Below the pieces are notes generated by a model that did not search any database, was not told the origin of the DNA, and worked only from the letters and a program-made list of their open reading frames with translations. This document shows, piece by piece, positions 23,800 through 36,630 of a stretch of DNA of 64,000 nucleotides (position 1 is its first letter; each line of letters begins with the position of its first letter). The translations under genes were made by a program, and so were the position numbers. The stretch is taken from NCBI GenBank assembly GCA_025786725.1, contig JAHLTZ010000009.1, positions 372,001 to 436,000 of the forward strand. Reading direction: 5' to 3'. The stretch is from Syncephalis fuscata (lineage: Eukaryota; Zoopagomycota; Zoopagomycetes; Zoopagales; Piptocephalidaceae).

Positions 23800-24817
23800 A
23801 TGCAAGAACTGGGAACAAATGCAACCACTTGGCTTGGTATCCGATTGGATCCACTTGGCGAGCTGTATATCTATGACTTTGTCAGTGGAAAGTTGGAAAA
23901 CTATGAGCTATCTAGAGAAACCGTTCAAGCTCGACTACTGGGTGTGCAGCAGCAAATTGCATACCATTTAATTGTATCTATTTTTTTTACACGCAATCTG
24001 TTTGTAGCGATCAAAGCGCTTCGATTTAGATTAAGCAATCTATCAGGATGGTGCTGTCTAACGGTATCTTCACTAGGCTTCGGGTTTCTCGTCTACACTG
24101 TATTGCTAGGAACGGTCTATGAAATGGCATGTAGGCCGTTAAGCTGGTACATTCTTTGTGCCATGAATCTTTCTAACGTTTTCAACACCATAATTTTATT
24201 GCACAAGGCATATCTGGCTCTGCTTCGTCCGTACTGGGTACTCATCAGTGGTTTTCTTTTTATAGCATTACAGCTCGGCTATCTGATTAGCACTATAATC
24301 ATCAGCCCATTCACTATAAAGGAATATATCGGTTGCGTATTTAATTATACAAAGGCCCAATCATATGTCTGGCTTGCAACAGTATTTCCTGTCAATACTT
24401 TCTTTTCGGCTATATTCAGCTACGTTGCTTATAAACAATACAGGAATTTTGGCTCAGATGCATGGAAACGACTGGCTAAAGATGGGATTCAGACAATGTG
24501 CTTGGTTATACTATGTAATCTAGTATGTGGCACGCTGATTATTTCTGAAGTTCTGAAGAAGTTTGCGGAAAATCTTTTTGTTTTTGATTGGTAAGTTGAA
24601 TGTTTGTCATCGTAATACAAGCTAATGTTCGTAAAGGGTTTTTACATCCACAATCTTGGTCAATCATTGTGAAAATGTGTCCAGGACAATCGAGTCATTC
24701 ACTGCAACAAATAATAGGTCCAAAGAACTCAATACAACGCAAATGGACATGAAAGAAACCATAACAACTTATCATGGCCGTATTCGTGGTGCTACGCATT
24801 TTACATCATTTTATTAA
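23800..24817 (+). CDS. 7TM family protein, copy E
   Basis: Exons 23800-24590 and 24637-24817, 323 residues. Opens MQELGTNATTWLGIRLDPLG with an NAT sequon. It carries SGWCCL, ACRPLSW, LLHKAYLALLRPYW, IGCVFNY, FPVNTFFSAIFSYVAYKQY, FGSDAWKRLAKDGIQTMCLV and FVFDW. The ACRP variant (Pro after Arg) and RLDP N-terminus group it with copy N; L and M also have CRP. The tail ends MDMKETITTYHGRIRGATH then FTSFY. The intron is 46 nt. Open frame throughout, so probably functional. Confidence 0.85.
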
Positions 24818-25162
24818 TAACGACTTTCGTTTAATAAAAATTTAAGCAAATATGTTTTTACAGCATTAATAAACCATTTGATTAACTTGCTGTATTACTA
24901 TTATAAAGCTAGGCTAATTATTGCGTAGATCAGTTTGCTAAAAATTATCTGCATGCTCATGCTTGCAGTGCATATTAACAACCAGTTTTACTAGATATAT
25001 CTCTTCGCCTTGAATCATTACTAATCGTGCTACTGCCATTTTATCCATTTTTATCCACATTCGTACTTCCATGTTTACATTAATATCAATTAATTTATTA
25101 TATATATATATATAAATAGTATTTTTTCATTAGCTAATAATTTACCAATAGTACATCAAACA
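24818..25162. other. Intergenic between 7TM copies E and F
   Basis: Contains AATAAACCATTTG at the copy E 3' end, AACCAGTT at 24980-24987 and a TA-repeat core promoter at about 25098-25118. The same arrangement is found in a gene-less position at 47.13-47.38 kb. Confidence 0.45.
24980..24987 (+). promoter_or_regulatory. AACCAGTT element of 7TM copy F
   Basis: One-base variant of AACCGGTT, about 176 nt upstream of the copy F start; shared with copy G. Confidence 0.35.
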
Positions 25163-26178
25163 ATGTCCGATATAAAAGGAAACATGACCGTTTGGCTCGG
25201 TATTCCGCTAAATCCACTTGGCGAGATGCATATATACGACTTCATTAGCGGAAATCAAGAAGACCATGAGTTATCCAGAATGGAGGCTCAAGCTCGACTA
25301 ACAAGTATGCAGCGTCAGATTGCGGCATATATTATTATCTCATTGATATTTATGCGCAATTTTTCCGTAGCTATCAATACGCTTAAGTTTCAGCCTAAGA
25401 GTCTTTCAGTGTGGTGCAGTATATTTGTATCCTTACTAGGCGTTGGACTTTTTATATGTTCCTCATTATCGGGACTAGTAATTAACATAAACTGCAGACA
25501 GGCAAGTTGGTACGCCATGTCAGCTCTTTGCTTGTCAACAATTGCCAATGGCATTATTTTGTTGCACAAAGCATATCTAGCATTGCTTCGAAAGCGTTGG
25601 GTGGCAATTACTGGCATGATATTTGTGTTATTGCAAATAGGATTCATGGTTGTTGCTTTCAAGGCTGCGCCAGTTACCATAGAAGCCGAATTGGCTGTGT
25701 TGTCGAATATGGCAATTTATTGTCATATGCCTGGATCGGAACAGTGCTACCTGTCAACATATTTTTTTCAGCTGTATTTAGCCATGTTGCCTATAAACAA
25801 TACAAAACGTTTGGTTCGGATGCATGGAGACGATTAACTGAAGATGGCATTCAAACTATGTGTTTGGTAGTATTATGCAATGTCATATGCGGATGTTTTA
25901 TTGCTTTTAAACTTATTGGCAAAAACTCGGAAATATTTTTTATAATCGACTGGTAAGTTAATATTAACCGTTAAACTACAAACTAACTATTATACAGGGT
26001 GTTTACATCGACAATTTTAGTCAATCATTGCTTTGTTATATCTAAAACAGCAAAAGCATTCACTGAAGCAAAGAGCCAGTCTAAAGGAGGCAACAGTACG
26101 CGGCGCGATATAAATGAAACCATAACAACTTATCATGGTCACATTCCCGGTACTACAAACTTTACGTCATTTTATTAA
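25163..26178 (+). pseudogene. 7TM family, copy F (single-base frameshift)
   Basis: The two-exon structure is complete (first exon 25163 to about 25952, second exon 25998-26178). N-terminus (NMTVWLGIPLNPLGEMHIYDF), motifs and tail (RDINETITTYHGHIPG) are otherwise intact. At about 25688, within the GCC-GA-ATTGGC stretch, one C present in copy G is missing, which shifts the frame before the conserved GCVVEY loop and truncates the protein at segment 5. Copy F is base-for-base identical to copy G over 292 bases around this point apart from that deletion. It may be a real lesion or a sequencing error. If an error, this is a normal family member. Confidence 0.75.
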
Positions 26179-26489
26179 TCATGGGTTTACGTAAAAATAA
26201 CATAAACAAATGTGTTTTCATAAAACAAATATAATGTTTTGCCTATCTTACTATACACCATTGTAGATTAATGCATTGAAGGTCATTTGCATGCGTATGC
26301 TTGCAGTCCATGTCAATAACCAGTTTTACTGAGTATACATTTTCGCCTTGAATCATCGTTGATCTTACTACTGCCATATTATTGTTTTATCTGCCGTTTG
26401 CATATTCATATTTACATTTATATCTATTAGCTTGTTATATGTATATATAGAGCTTTTATTAGTTAATTACACAAATAATATAGCAAACA
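26179..26489. other. Intergenic between 7TM copies F and G
   Basis: A near-copy of the E-F intergenic region: AACCAGTT at 26318-26325 and the same CGCCTTGAATCAT-type sequence near 26345. Confidence 0.45.
26318..26325 (+). promoter_or_regulatory. AACCAGTT element of 7TM copy G
   Basis: Same one-base variant as copy F, about 165 nt upstream of the start. Confidence 0.35.
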
Positions 26490-27508
26490 ATGTTCAATGC
26501 AGAAAAGAACACAACCACCTGGCTCGGTATTCCGCTAGATCCACTTGGTGAAATACCAATATATGATTTTATTAGCGGAAACAAGAAGGCCATGAAATAT
26601 CCAGAAGAGACACTCAATTTCGATTAGTAGGCTTTCATAGTCAAGTTGTAGCATATATTGTCATATCAACACTATTTATGCGCAATCTTTCTGTAGCTAT
26701 CAATACGCTTAAGTCTCAGCCTAAAAATTTATCAATATGGTGTAGTACACTTGTATCATTGCTAGGCATTGGACTTTTTATAATTACCGTATTACTGGGA
26801 TTTATAATTACCATAAACTGTAGGCATATGTGCTGGTTTGCCATTACAATTCTTTGTTTGTCAACAATTGCCAATGGCATTATTTTGTTGCACAAAGCAT
26901 ATCTAGCATTGCTTCGAAAGCGTTGGGTGGCAATTACTGGCATGATATTTGTGTTATTGCAAATAGGATTCATGGTTGTTGCTTTCAAGGCTGCGCCAGT
27001 TACCATAGAAGCCGACATTGGCTGTGTTGTCGAATATGGCAATTTATTGTCATATGCCTGGATCGGAACAGTGCTACCTGTCAACATATTTTTTTCAGCT
27101 GTATTTAGCCATGTTGCCTATAAACAATACAAAACGTTTGGTTCGGATGCCTGGAAAAAACTGGCCGAAGGTGGCATCCAGGCTATGTGTTTGGTGGTAT
27201 TATGCAATGTCATATGTGGAACTTTTATTTTTTTTAAATTTCCTAGTAAACGATCGGAAATGTTTTTTATTATTGACTGGTAAGTCGGTATTTATTATCA
27301 AGCTATAAACTAACCAGCAACTAGGGCGTTTACATCAACAATTCTGGTCAACCATTGTGCCGACATATCTAAAGTAGCCAAAGCACTCACTGAAGCAAAA
27401 AGTCGGCCTGAAAAGCATAATGGTACTCGGGTGGACATAAGAACATCTATGACAACATACCGCGACTATATTCATGGCGACACCACCAACTTTACATCTT
27501 TGTTTTAA
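26490..27508 (+). pseudogene. 7TM family, copy G (single-base frameshift near N-terminus)
   Basis: First exon 26490 to about 27279, second exon 27325-27508. The opening frame (NTTTWLGIPLDPLGEIPIYDF) is normal up to about 26581. There the sequence GGAAACAAGAAGG lacks one T found in copy F (GGAAATCAAGAAG), shifting the frame for the rest of exon 1. From about 26610 to the end the downstream frame is open and fully family-like, including IGCVVEYGN, FGSDAWKKLAEGGIQAMCLV and FFIIDW. The tail is aberrant (VDIRTSMTTYRDYIHG). One deleted base is the only disabling change visible, so recent inactivation or a base-calling error are both possible. Confidence 0.7.
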
Positions 27509-27864
27509 TAAAAACTGGTCAATAACAATTAAATCTAATATGGCATATTTTAATCGAATCAATAAACCATTTGAATTATTGTTTGCACCAATGATATGTC
27601 GCGATAACACTGCACAAGACCCCAAAAAGCAATGATTTGATCATGCGTATAACCGGTTTATCACGCGTGGTCTCTTTGTCTTGCTTTGCCTTTGGCTACT
27701 ACCTAATCAGCTTCGCAATTAACTACCTAGCCTTTGTTAGACATGCCTAGGCTGCGTATATTATTAATTCACAATAGTATTTTTTGCACTTTTTAACTAA
27801 ACAATGGATGTTAAATGGGTAGCATTTGCTACTAGATTAATAAATACTTCTTTATATACCTTGG
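27509..27864. other. Intergenic between 7TM copy G and decayed copy H
   Basis: Shared 3' block AATAAACCATTTGAATT at about 27561-27577. A perfect AACCGGTT at 27651-27658 now precedes only the decayed copy H. Confidence 0.45.
27651..27658. promoter_or_regulatory. AACCGGTT element retained before decayed copy H
   Basis: Perfect palindrome about 210 nt upstream of the first recognisable copy H sequence. Confidence 0.35.
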
Positions 27865-28830
27865 CAAAGTATACATATATAGTGTTGTTGGTGGACAAAA
27901 GAGGTGCAATAACTATCTAGAGAAGCTCCTCAAGCCTGATTAACGGACTTTCAGCGTCGAATTGCATGCCATGTATTATTATTGTTGATTTTACCCGTAA
28001 TTTATCTGTAGCTATTAAAACTCTTAGATCACAGTTTAAACGTTTATCGAAATGGTGCTGTTTATTTACAGCGGTGCTAGGTGTTGCAATTGCTGTAAAT
28101 ATTGTATTGGTAGCATTTGTTAGAAAGGTTAATTGCAGACAAGCAGCCGGGATCGACCTTATAAAACCTTGTCTATCCATTATTGTTAATAGTTTTACAT
28201 TGTTGCATAAAGTATATCTAACGCTAATTCGACGATACTGGGCAATGATCTGTGGAATTTTATTTACAATATTGGAAGTTGCGGCTATGTTAAACTCTTT
28301 ATGGATAGTGAAAATTGCTACAGAAGCGTACAGTGGTTGCGTTGTTTGTTACAGTCCTTTATCATATACACATGGATTGCTGCTATTGCACCAATTATTG
28401 CATTTTTCAGCGATATTTACGTATATGTCCTACCAATAATATAAGATATTTGGCTCAAGAACATGAAAAAATCTAGTTGAAAATGGAATGCAAGTCATGT
28501 GCATAGTAATACGATGCAGCACAGTATGTGGCGTTGCTATTGTATCCAAGCTATTTGGCAACTTTTCGCAGTTTTTCGCAGTTTTTCTTCATGGCTGACT
28601 GGCAAGATAACTACATGTTGCAAAATTAAAACTAATTTAATTTTTAGGGTGGTTACATCAACCGTACTGATCAACCATTGTGCTACAGAATCTAAAACCG
28701 CACGGCTGTTCATCAACCCAAGTGAATTTACTAGTGAGTTTAACAGTGTATACAGATAAATGTAAAAGAAACAATAGCAGCTTATCGTGAGCACATTCTT
28801 AATATTACTAATTTTACAATATGCCGCTAA
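27865..28830 (+). pseudogene. 7TM family, copy H (heavily decayed)
   Basis: Recognisable order of family segments without an open frame. The N-terminus is lost or degraded. A stop replaces Arg in the usual QARLTG (CAAGCCTGATTAACG near 27930). SKWCCLFTAVLG, NCRQAAG, LLHKVYLTLIRRYW and YSGCVVCY survive from 27966 to 28439. Further stops follow (for example at the usual YKQY). The intron donor has mutated from GGTAAG to GGCAAG at about 28602. The second exon keeps VTSTVLINHC but has an early stop; a later frame reads NITNFTICR. The sequence around the donor matches copy B best (AAGCTATTTGGCAACTTTTC), so H is probably a relic of the B/C subgroup. A small duplication (TTTTCGCAG repeated) lies at about 28564-28584. 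Confidence 0.8.
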
Positions 28831-28964
28831 ATGATAATATCTATTTTATAGTTTAATAAATTAGTAATGTCAGATGATATACCAAAAATAGCTCCTAGCA
28901 GTATTTTGCCTGTCCTAAATTGCCATGCGTTTTTTCAGCGATAAAGAAGCGCAACCGGACCAAC

Positions 28965-28972
28965 AACCGGTT
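28965..28972. promoter_or_regulatory. AACCGGTT element of 7TM copy I
   Basis: Perfect palindrome about 133 nt upstream of the start codon; a second half-like CAACCGGAC lies at 28951-28959. Confidence 0.5.
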
Positions 28973-29104
28973 TTATTCCATGTGCAGTTCTCGGTCTCGC
29001 CTCGCTTTCCATCCTTTTATTCAACTCCATACTATATTCTTACCTTCAGTATTATTCGCAGTTAGACGTGTAAATTTTTTTACCTTTATTAAACAACAAA
29101 CACC

Positions 29105-30163
29105 ATGGTATATGATTCGGCTAAATTCGATGATGATTCATGGAAGGTCAATGCTACTAAATGGCATGGTGTTCCGTTATATCCGGCCGGCGAAATACCA
29201 TTAGTCGATTTTTTTAATGGAAAACAAGAAAACTATTCGTTATCCCACAGCGCCATTCAAGCGCGGATGGCAGTCGTATATCCACAGATGACGCTTGCTT
29301 TGTCTGTATCTCTTATTTTTATGCGCAACTTAAGACGCTCTGTAAAGTTGCTAATAGCACAACCACATAATCTATCGGGATGGTGCTGCCTCGTTCCATC
29401 CATTTGTGGCGCAAGTCTTTTTATCTGCATCTCTATGCTAATGCTGTCCAATGAAATGAACTGCAGGAAAGCTGTTTGGTATATTGCGTTTATGATCAGC
29501 ATTTCGCTTGTATTCAACACTGCAGTTGTGCTCCAGCGCGCTTACCTAGCATTATGCCAAAAATTTTGGATAGCAGTAGTTGGTGTGCTATTTTCATTGC
29601 CCCAACTAGCCTTTATATATATTGTAGTGTGGTATTCTCCGGTCTCTATAGAGCCAAACGATGGCTGTGTCATCCATTATCCCGATTTTCTGGCATGGTT
29701 CTGGGCCGGCGCATCCATCCCCATCAATGCTTTTTTAACAGCAGTATTCAGTTACATCACATATAATCAATACAATCTCTACGGCTCTGATGCCTGGAAA
29801 CGACTGGCACGCGATGGCATTCAGGCCATGGTTTTAGTTATATCTTGCAACGTGGTTTGTACGCTGATTCTTTTATCCAAAGTAGCCGGATCTTTTACGG
29901 AAATGTTTTTTGTAATTGATTGGTACGTATAGTTTTTTTATAGCACAAATATAATAACTAACATACTGTTCAGGCTGATTACGTCTATCGTTCTAGTCAA
30001 TCATAGTAGCAGTATACGTAAAGCGGCCAAGTCAGTTGCAGCACCTAGAAGTCAAAAAGATAAACCAGCAAGCGCCGACATTGATTTGGGAGCGACAATA
30101 ACCACCGCCTATAGACCTTTTACCACCGTTAACAGTGCTAGCAAATATTCACGTCTTCATTAA
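29105..30163 (+). CDS. 7TM family protein, copy I (longest of the array)
   Basis: Exons 29105-29922 and 29974-30163, 335 residues. N-terminus has NAT sequon in KVNATKWHGVPLYPAGEIP. Motifs: SGWCCLVPSICG, NCRKAVWY, LQRAYLALCQKFW, DGCVIHYP, YNQYNLYGSDAWKRLARDGI and FFVIDW. With A, J and K it shares the HYP/TYP variant of the Cys loop; with A and J also LQ(R/K)AY. The tail is longer and diverged: IDLGATITTAYRPFTTV, ending KYSRLH instead of FTSFY. It closes the first array block. The lysyl-tRNA synthetase gene follows after 120 bp on the same strand. Confidence 0.85.
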
Positions 30164-30283
30164 CATTTTTCTAATACCAATACAATTAATAACATCTTGC
30201 GCAAATAAATAAATAAAAATACATTCTATTTTTATACAATAGTTCTATTTTATTTTTCTACAGCTCTATTTGTCACCGTCGCT

Positions 30284-32578
<2,295 letters not shown>

Positions 32579-33046
32579 TCGATTGTGAATAAATTTATAT
32601 TCTTAATTAGTTAAAATCATTGTTGCCATTAAAGTGGCTATTTTTTTACTTATGATACTGCATTTACACACTAAATATTTTTAAATTCGATAAAATATAT
32701 AGCATTAAACGTAATATAATGTTTATTTAGTTTAGTTGTTGTGACCAAAAACAGTCAAGCAAAGATGTTGTTGACAAAGCAGAGAAAGGTACACAGTGAG
32801 ATCAGAGTGATGTTGTAGGCGCCGCTACTTTTTACTAACCTATGCGATACAAAGAGGTAATAATGCATCGTAAAAGTATTTCATTTAGTAGTATGTAATT
32901 AGCTCCGTTAATTAAGAAAGAAAAAGAGATTGTTTAGAGCGAAAGCCGCGGAGGACTACAGGTGATCTTGTATGTACTATCAATTCGTTAATTTTTTAAG
33001 TGTTGCTGAATTCAATAATTTCAAAACATTATCCAAAATGAGCAGC
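32579..33046. other. Intergenic
   Basis: AT-rich 3' flank of the lysyl-tRNA synthetase and of the decayed kinase-like copy. Nothing recognisable. Confidence 0.45.
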
Positions 33047-33800
33047 TTATAAAAGTGTGCTTATATAGTTTATTATGATCTCTGCAAGAGGTAGTGGTGA
33101 TACTACAGGTATTTTATCATTGCCGACAGGATATCGCGATATTCTGTTCTTTTCATCCATACAAAAATTTCTATACTTAATTGGCTTGTTGTCTAATCTT
33201 GACTTCAAGTTGTAGTATGGTGCGTCAGGCGGTGTTTTATTTGTATATGTGGAATCATTATCAAAAGATACCCCCTAGTAATTAGTGTCTGTATTAATAT
33301 CAACAACAATATTTCAATTAACCAATTAGTGTTTTATTTTTAAACATCTTATAATTTACTTTTAGAAGCTACATCGTAATGCATAATACCGGCACGACAC
33401 AAATATAACATATCTATATTTAATTATACAATTAACGATCTGCTATTCAAACATAAGAAATATTTGTTCTGCGTTACTTGCTAAATATCTTTAGTAAATA
33501 TCTTGCCTTGTATTGCTAGTCTTTACCAATAGTAAGCGCATCCAATGCTTAAGCAGGTGCATTTGTGTAAATAAAGCAGCTATTTTTTATATGTTTGAAT
33601 TTTCTTGAATATTAAGTCGATTTAATGGATGTATGGCGTTATCTTTCTTGCTATAATAAATTGCAAAGGATTTTTGAGTTCAAGCAATATCTAATCATTA
33701 TATGAGTAAAATTCTATGTCTATACCAATTTCGCTCTTACACCAAAAGCATTAATTTCAATTGTAATAACTTGTAATATACATTTAGTATAAGCGTACGA
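33047..33800 (-). pseudogene. Decayed copy of the secreted kinase-like gene
   Basis: From about 33790 down to 33360 the minus strand aligns base by base with 100-560 at the left window edge (for example both carry the sequence read as WQYKA, and the catalytic-loop region near 33370). It has in-frame stops and small indels, and the signal-peptide exon is missing. Below 33270 an open frame of about 70 codons continues (FDNDSTYTNKTPP, YYNLKSRLDNKPIKYRNF, VVSPLPLAEIII, stop 33047-33049). It probably represents the activation-segment and C-terminal part that is cut off in the window-edge gene. The retained C-terminal frame suggests fairly recent loss. Confidence 0.75.
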
Positions 33801-34389
33801 TAGCTATGAGTATATGATTTATATTCAAGTTTCACTTTAGATTTCAATATTATACTAAAGTTCAGCAATTAGAGCTAAAAGCAAAAGCTTACTACATAGC
33901 AGTTTCAGTCATGCAAAAAACAACAATTTGATGTTAGTTTTCAGCAATAGTACCAAGTCATTGAATAAGAAAATATAATGTATTGATTGTCCACACAATC
34001 GATGCGTGTAATTAAGTTACTACGTTTGGATATAGCATTGTATTTGAATAATGTTGTATTTCTGATTGGACAAAATGCAATACTTCTTTGTTTATTTGGT
34101 AGTAAACTAATAAGATACTGATCAATTAGCATTGGTTAGTTGGATTTATAATGGGATATTAGTCAAGCAAAAATTAAATGCTCAGTTTTTACCATTAATT
34201 AACAATTAAATAACTATGGTCATTGTGATTGGTAGACCGGAGGTATCGGATGACGCGCGCTTTAAAACAATGGCCAAGCAGCACACAAATACGCCATTAA
34301 ACCATTATCACGACCTTTGTCTTTCACTTTTACTATTGTTACTAAATCATAGCTTATTATTAAAGGCCGTATAAATAACCGAATCTATT
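33801..34389. other. Intergenic
   Basis: Remnant sequence upstream of the kinase-like relic and the ERG19 promoter. The small minus frame at 33941-34132 has no protein character. Confidence 0.4.
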
Positions 34390-35610
34390 ATGGCGACTCC
34401 TGTAACTGTGACATGTACGGCACCAGTTAATATTGCTGTGGTCAAATACTGGGGAAAACGAGACACAGCACTGAATTTGCCTACCAATAGCTCATTGTCG
34501 GTCACGCTTTCACAAGACCGTATGTTTAGTAAAACGACAGCACAAGCCTCGCCCGACCTGACCGACGACCGGTTCTGGCTTAATGGTGTTGAGACAGATA
34601 TTGCAAGTAACGCGCGGATGGTCCGTTGTCTTGCCGAATGTCGTCGTTTACGTCAAATCCAAGAAGAACATAGCACGGATGAAGACGAGAAAACAAAAGA
34701 GATGTGGCGCTGGGGCGTACGCATTGCATCGCGTAATAGCTTTCCAACGGCTGCTGGCCTTGCATCATCAGCCTCAGGCTATGCTTGTTTAGTAAAAACA
34801 CTCGCCGAATTATACGCATTACGGGTCAGCGCGGATACACTATCAGGCATTGCCCGTCAAGGATCCGGATCGGCATGTCGGTCGTTGCAAGGCGGATTTG
34901 TTGCTTGGGATCACGGTGTGCGCGCTGACGGTACTGACTCACTGGCCCGTCAAGTTGCATCGCGCGATCACTGGCCCGAACTTGAAGCAATTATTTGCGT
35001 GGTGAATGCTGGTCGTAAAGCGACACCAAGTACAGCTGGTATGCAGCGTACTGTCGCTACGTCTGAGCTATTCACGCATCGTATTTCTTGTGTACCTGAG
35101 CGTATGCGCGCTATGGAAGCGGCAATTGCTGCGCGTGATTTCACCGCTTTTGCCAATCTAACGATGAAGGATTCAAATCAATTCCACGCCTGTTGTCTTG
35201 ATACATTCCCGCCTGTTGTTTATTTGTCTGACGTATCGCATGCGATTATTCGACTTGTTGAGGCTTTCAATCATCGTGGTGTACGTGCAGCCTACACCTT
35301 TGATGCCGGACCAAATGCTGTTATCTATACGTTGAAGCAGCATGCAGCTGATTTAGTAGCGGCAATTGTCCATCATTTCCCTACTAATAATCTAGCAGAT
35401 TATTTCGAAGATCCATATAAAATTATATCAAACCAACCTGGTGAAACTTCAATACATAGTCCTATATCACATGAATCAGCTGAATTGCCTATCTATCCCA
35501 TTGGTTCAGTAAAGCAATTAATTCATGTGCGTGTAGGCGATGGCCCACAAGTATTGGACGATACACAACATTTATTGAATCAGCAAGGCCAATTAATAGC
35601 AGATAATTAA
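34390..35610 (+). CDS. ERG19: Diphosphomevalonate decarboxylase
   Basis: Intronless, 406 residues. It performs the ATP-dependent decarboxylation of mevalonate 5-diphosphate to isopentenyl diphosphate, the last step of the mevalonate route to sterols and prenyl groups. GHMP-kinase-type features are in order: APVNIAVVKYWGKRD, LPTNSSLSVTLSQD, the glycine/serine-rich ASRNSFPTAAGLASSASGYA phosphate loop, RQGSGSACRSLQGGFVAWDHG, MKDSNQFHACCLDTFPP and AYTFDAGPNAVIYT. Length matches the fungal enzyme (about 400). The C-terminal 50 residues after DYFEDPYKI are a less conserved Ser/His/Pro-rich end. It links functionally with the prenylcysteine oxidase-like gene at 52.6 kb only in the broad sense of isoprenoid metabolism. 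Confidence 0.96.
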   Translation: MATPVTVTCTAPVNIAVVKYWGKRDTALNLPTNSSLSVTLSQDRMFSKTTAQASPDLTDDRFWLNGVETDIASNARMVRCLAECRRLRQIQEEHSTDEDEKTKEMWRWGVRIASRNSFPTAAGLASSASGYACLVKTLAELYALRVSADTLSGIARQGSGSACRSLQGGFVAWDHGVRADGTDSLARQVASRDHWPELEAIICVVNAGRKATPSTAGMQRTVATSELFTHRISCVPERMRAMEAAIAARDFTAFANLTMKDSNQFHACCLDTFPPVVYLSDVSHAIIRLVEAFNHRGVRAAYTFDAGPNAVIYTLKQHAADLVAAIVHHFPTNNLADYFEDPYKIISNQPGETSIHSPISHESAELPIYPIGSVKQLIHVRVGDGPQVLDDTQHLLNQQGQLIADN

Positions 35611-35724
35611 TAACTAATAACTAATAAAAGTATATGTCTATTTGATTCTTGGTTGCTTTTCTTATTGTCTTACCACTACTGATATTTCATACCATAATCA
35701 ACAAATTCAACGCAGTTTGTAGAT

Positions 35725-36520
35725 CAAATGGCCAAGTTTAAGCATATTTGCACAATTGAACTACACATTCTCTCTATTGAACATAATGATGGATGGTGAG
35801 TGACATGAAGCATTAAATACTCGTCATTCTATATCTTCTATTTGCCACATCATTTCCATTTTATATCTATACTATAGTATGTCATTCTATTATATGATAA
35901 ATACATTTTATTTGCTACAGTTTTCAAGTACATATAGATTGATGATTGTGATAAACAAATTAAATTGAAATTTATTAATAACAAACTAGCAATAAAAACA
36001 TCAGTTTGACTAGCAGGTGGTCATTATGCAATAAATTGATACATAGAATACCAAATATGTAATAAAAAATGACGATAAGCCATGTTACAGCTATAGTGCA
36101 TATATATATATATATATGATTAATGAGCGGAATCAGTCGACATTTACAAATAATAAAGCTAGAACAGAAATAATAACAGCTTTGAGTAGACGAGAATTAA
36201 AAGGGTATAAAATGATATATAAAATGACATATGAAATGATGTCAAAGCTATAGTGTGTATAATGTAGTGAGTGGAATGAGTGAAGATATTGGAACATATA
36301 ATGAACAGAATGTATTAGTATATTATAGAATGATATATAATAGTGTAGATAAAATAGAAATGATATAAATAAATAGAGGATATATGTGTATTAAATGAAT
36401 AATCTACGATGAAAAGTATTTTAAACTTTAATGTCACTCATCACTCAGTTCCATCTTTAATAAAACAATTTTGGCTTAGTTACGCGAATATTGGCAACTA
36501 TAGCCATTTGACACCCAAAT
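35725..36520 (+). repeat. Foldback-type repeat, left copy (about 790 bp)
   Basis: Near-identical, in reverse complement, to 55283-56069. Starts CAAATGGCC and ends AGCCATTTG followed by ACACCCAAAT. The two halves of the element are themselves imperfect inverted copies: GTGAGTGACATGAAGCATT near 35800 against the reverse complement of the sequence near 36420, and CATTCTAT...ATAATAG-type stretches. The single element can therefore fold back. No open frame of note, so it is non-autonomous and MITE-like. No clear target-site duplication. Confidence 0.8.
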
Positions 36521-36630
36521 GACATTAAATAATTAGCAAACAATATAAAAAAGCAATAGCTATTGTTAATTTTTTAGTTCTACACGTCACTTCAATACTA
36601 CATTATAACAGTATCATTGTAGCCATACAG

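Noticed and set aside
25390-27108. Several frames on the other strand or other phases inside 7TM copies F and G
   Set aside because: The same shadow occurs in both copies because the underlying DNA is identical; the family frame accounts for it.
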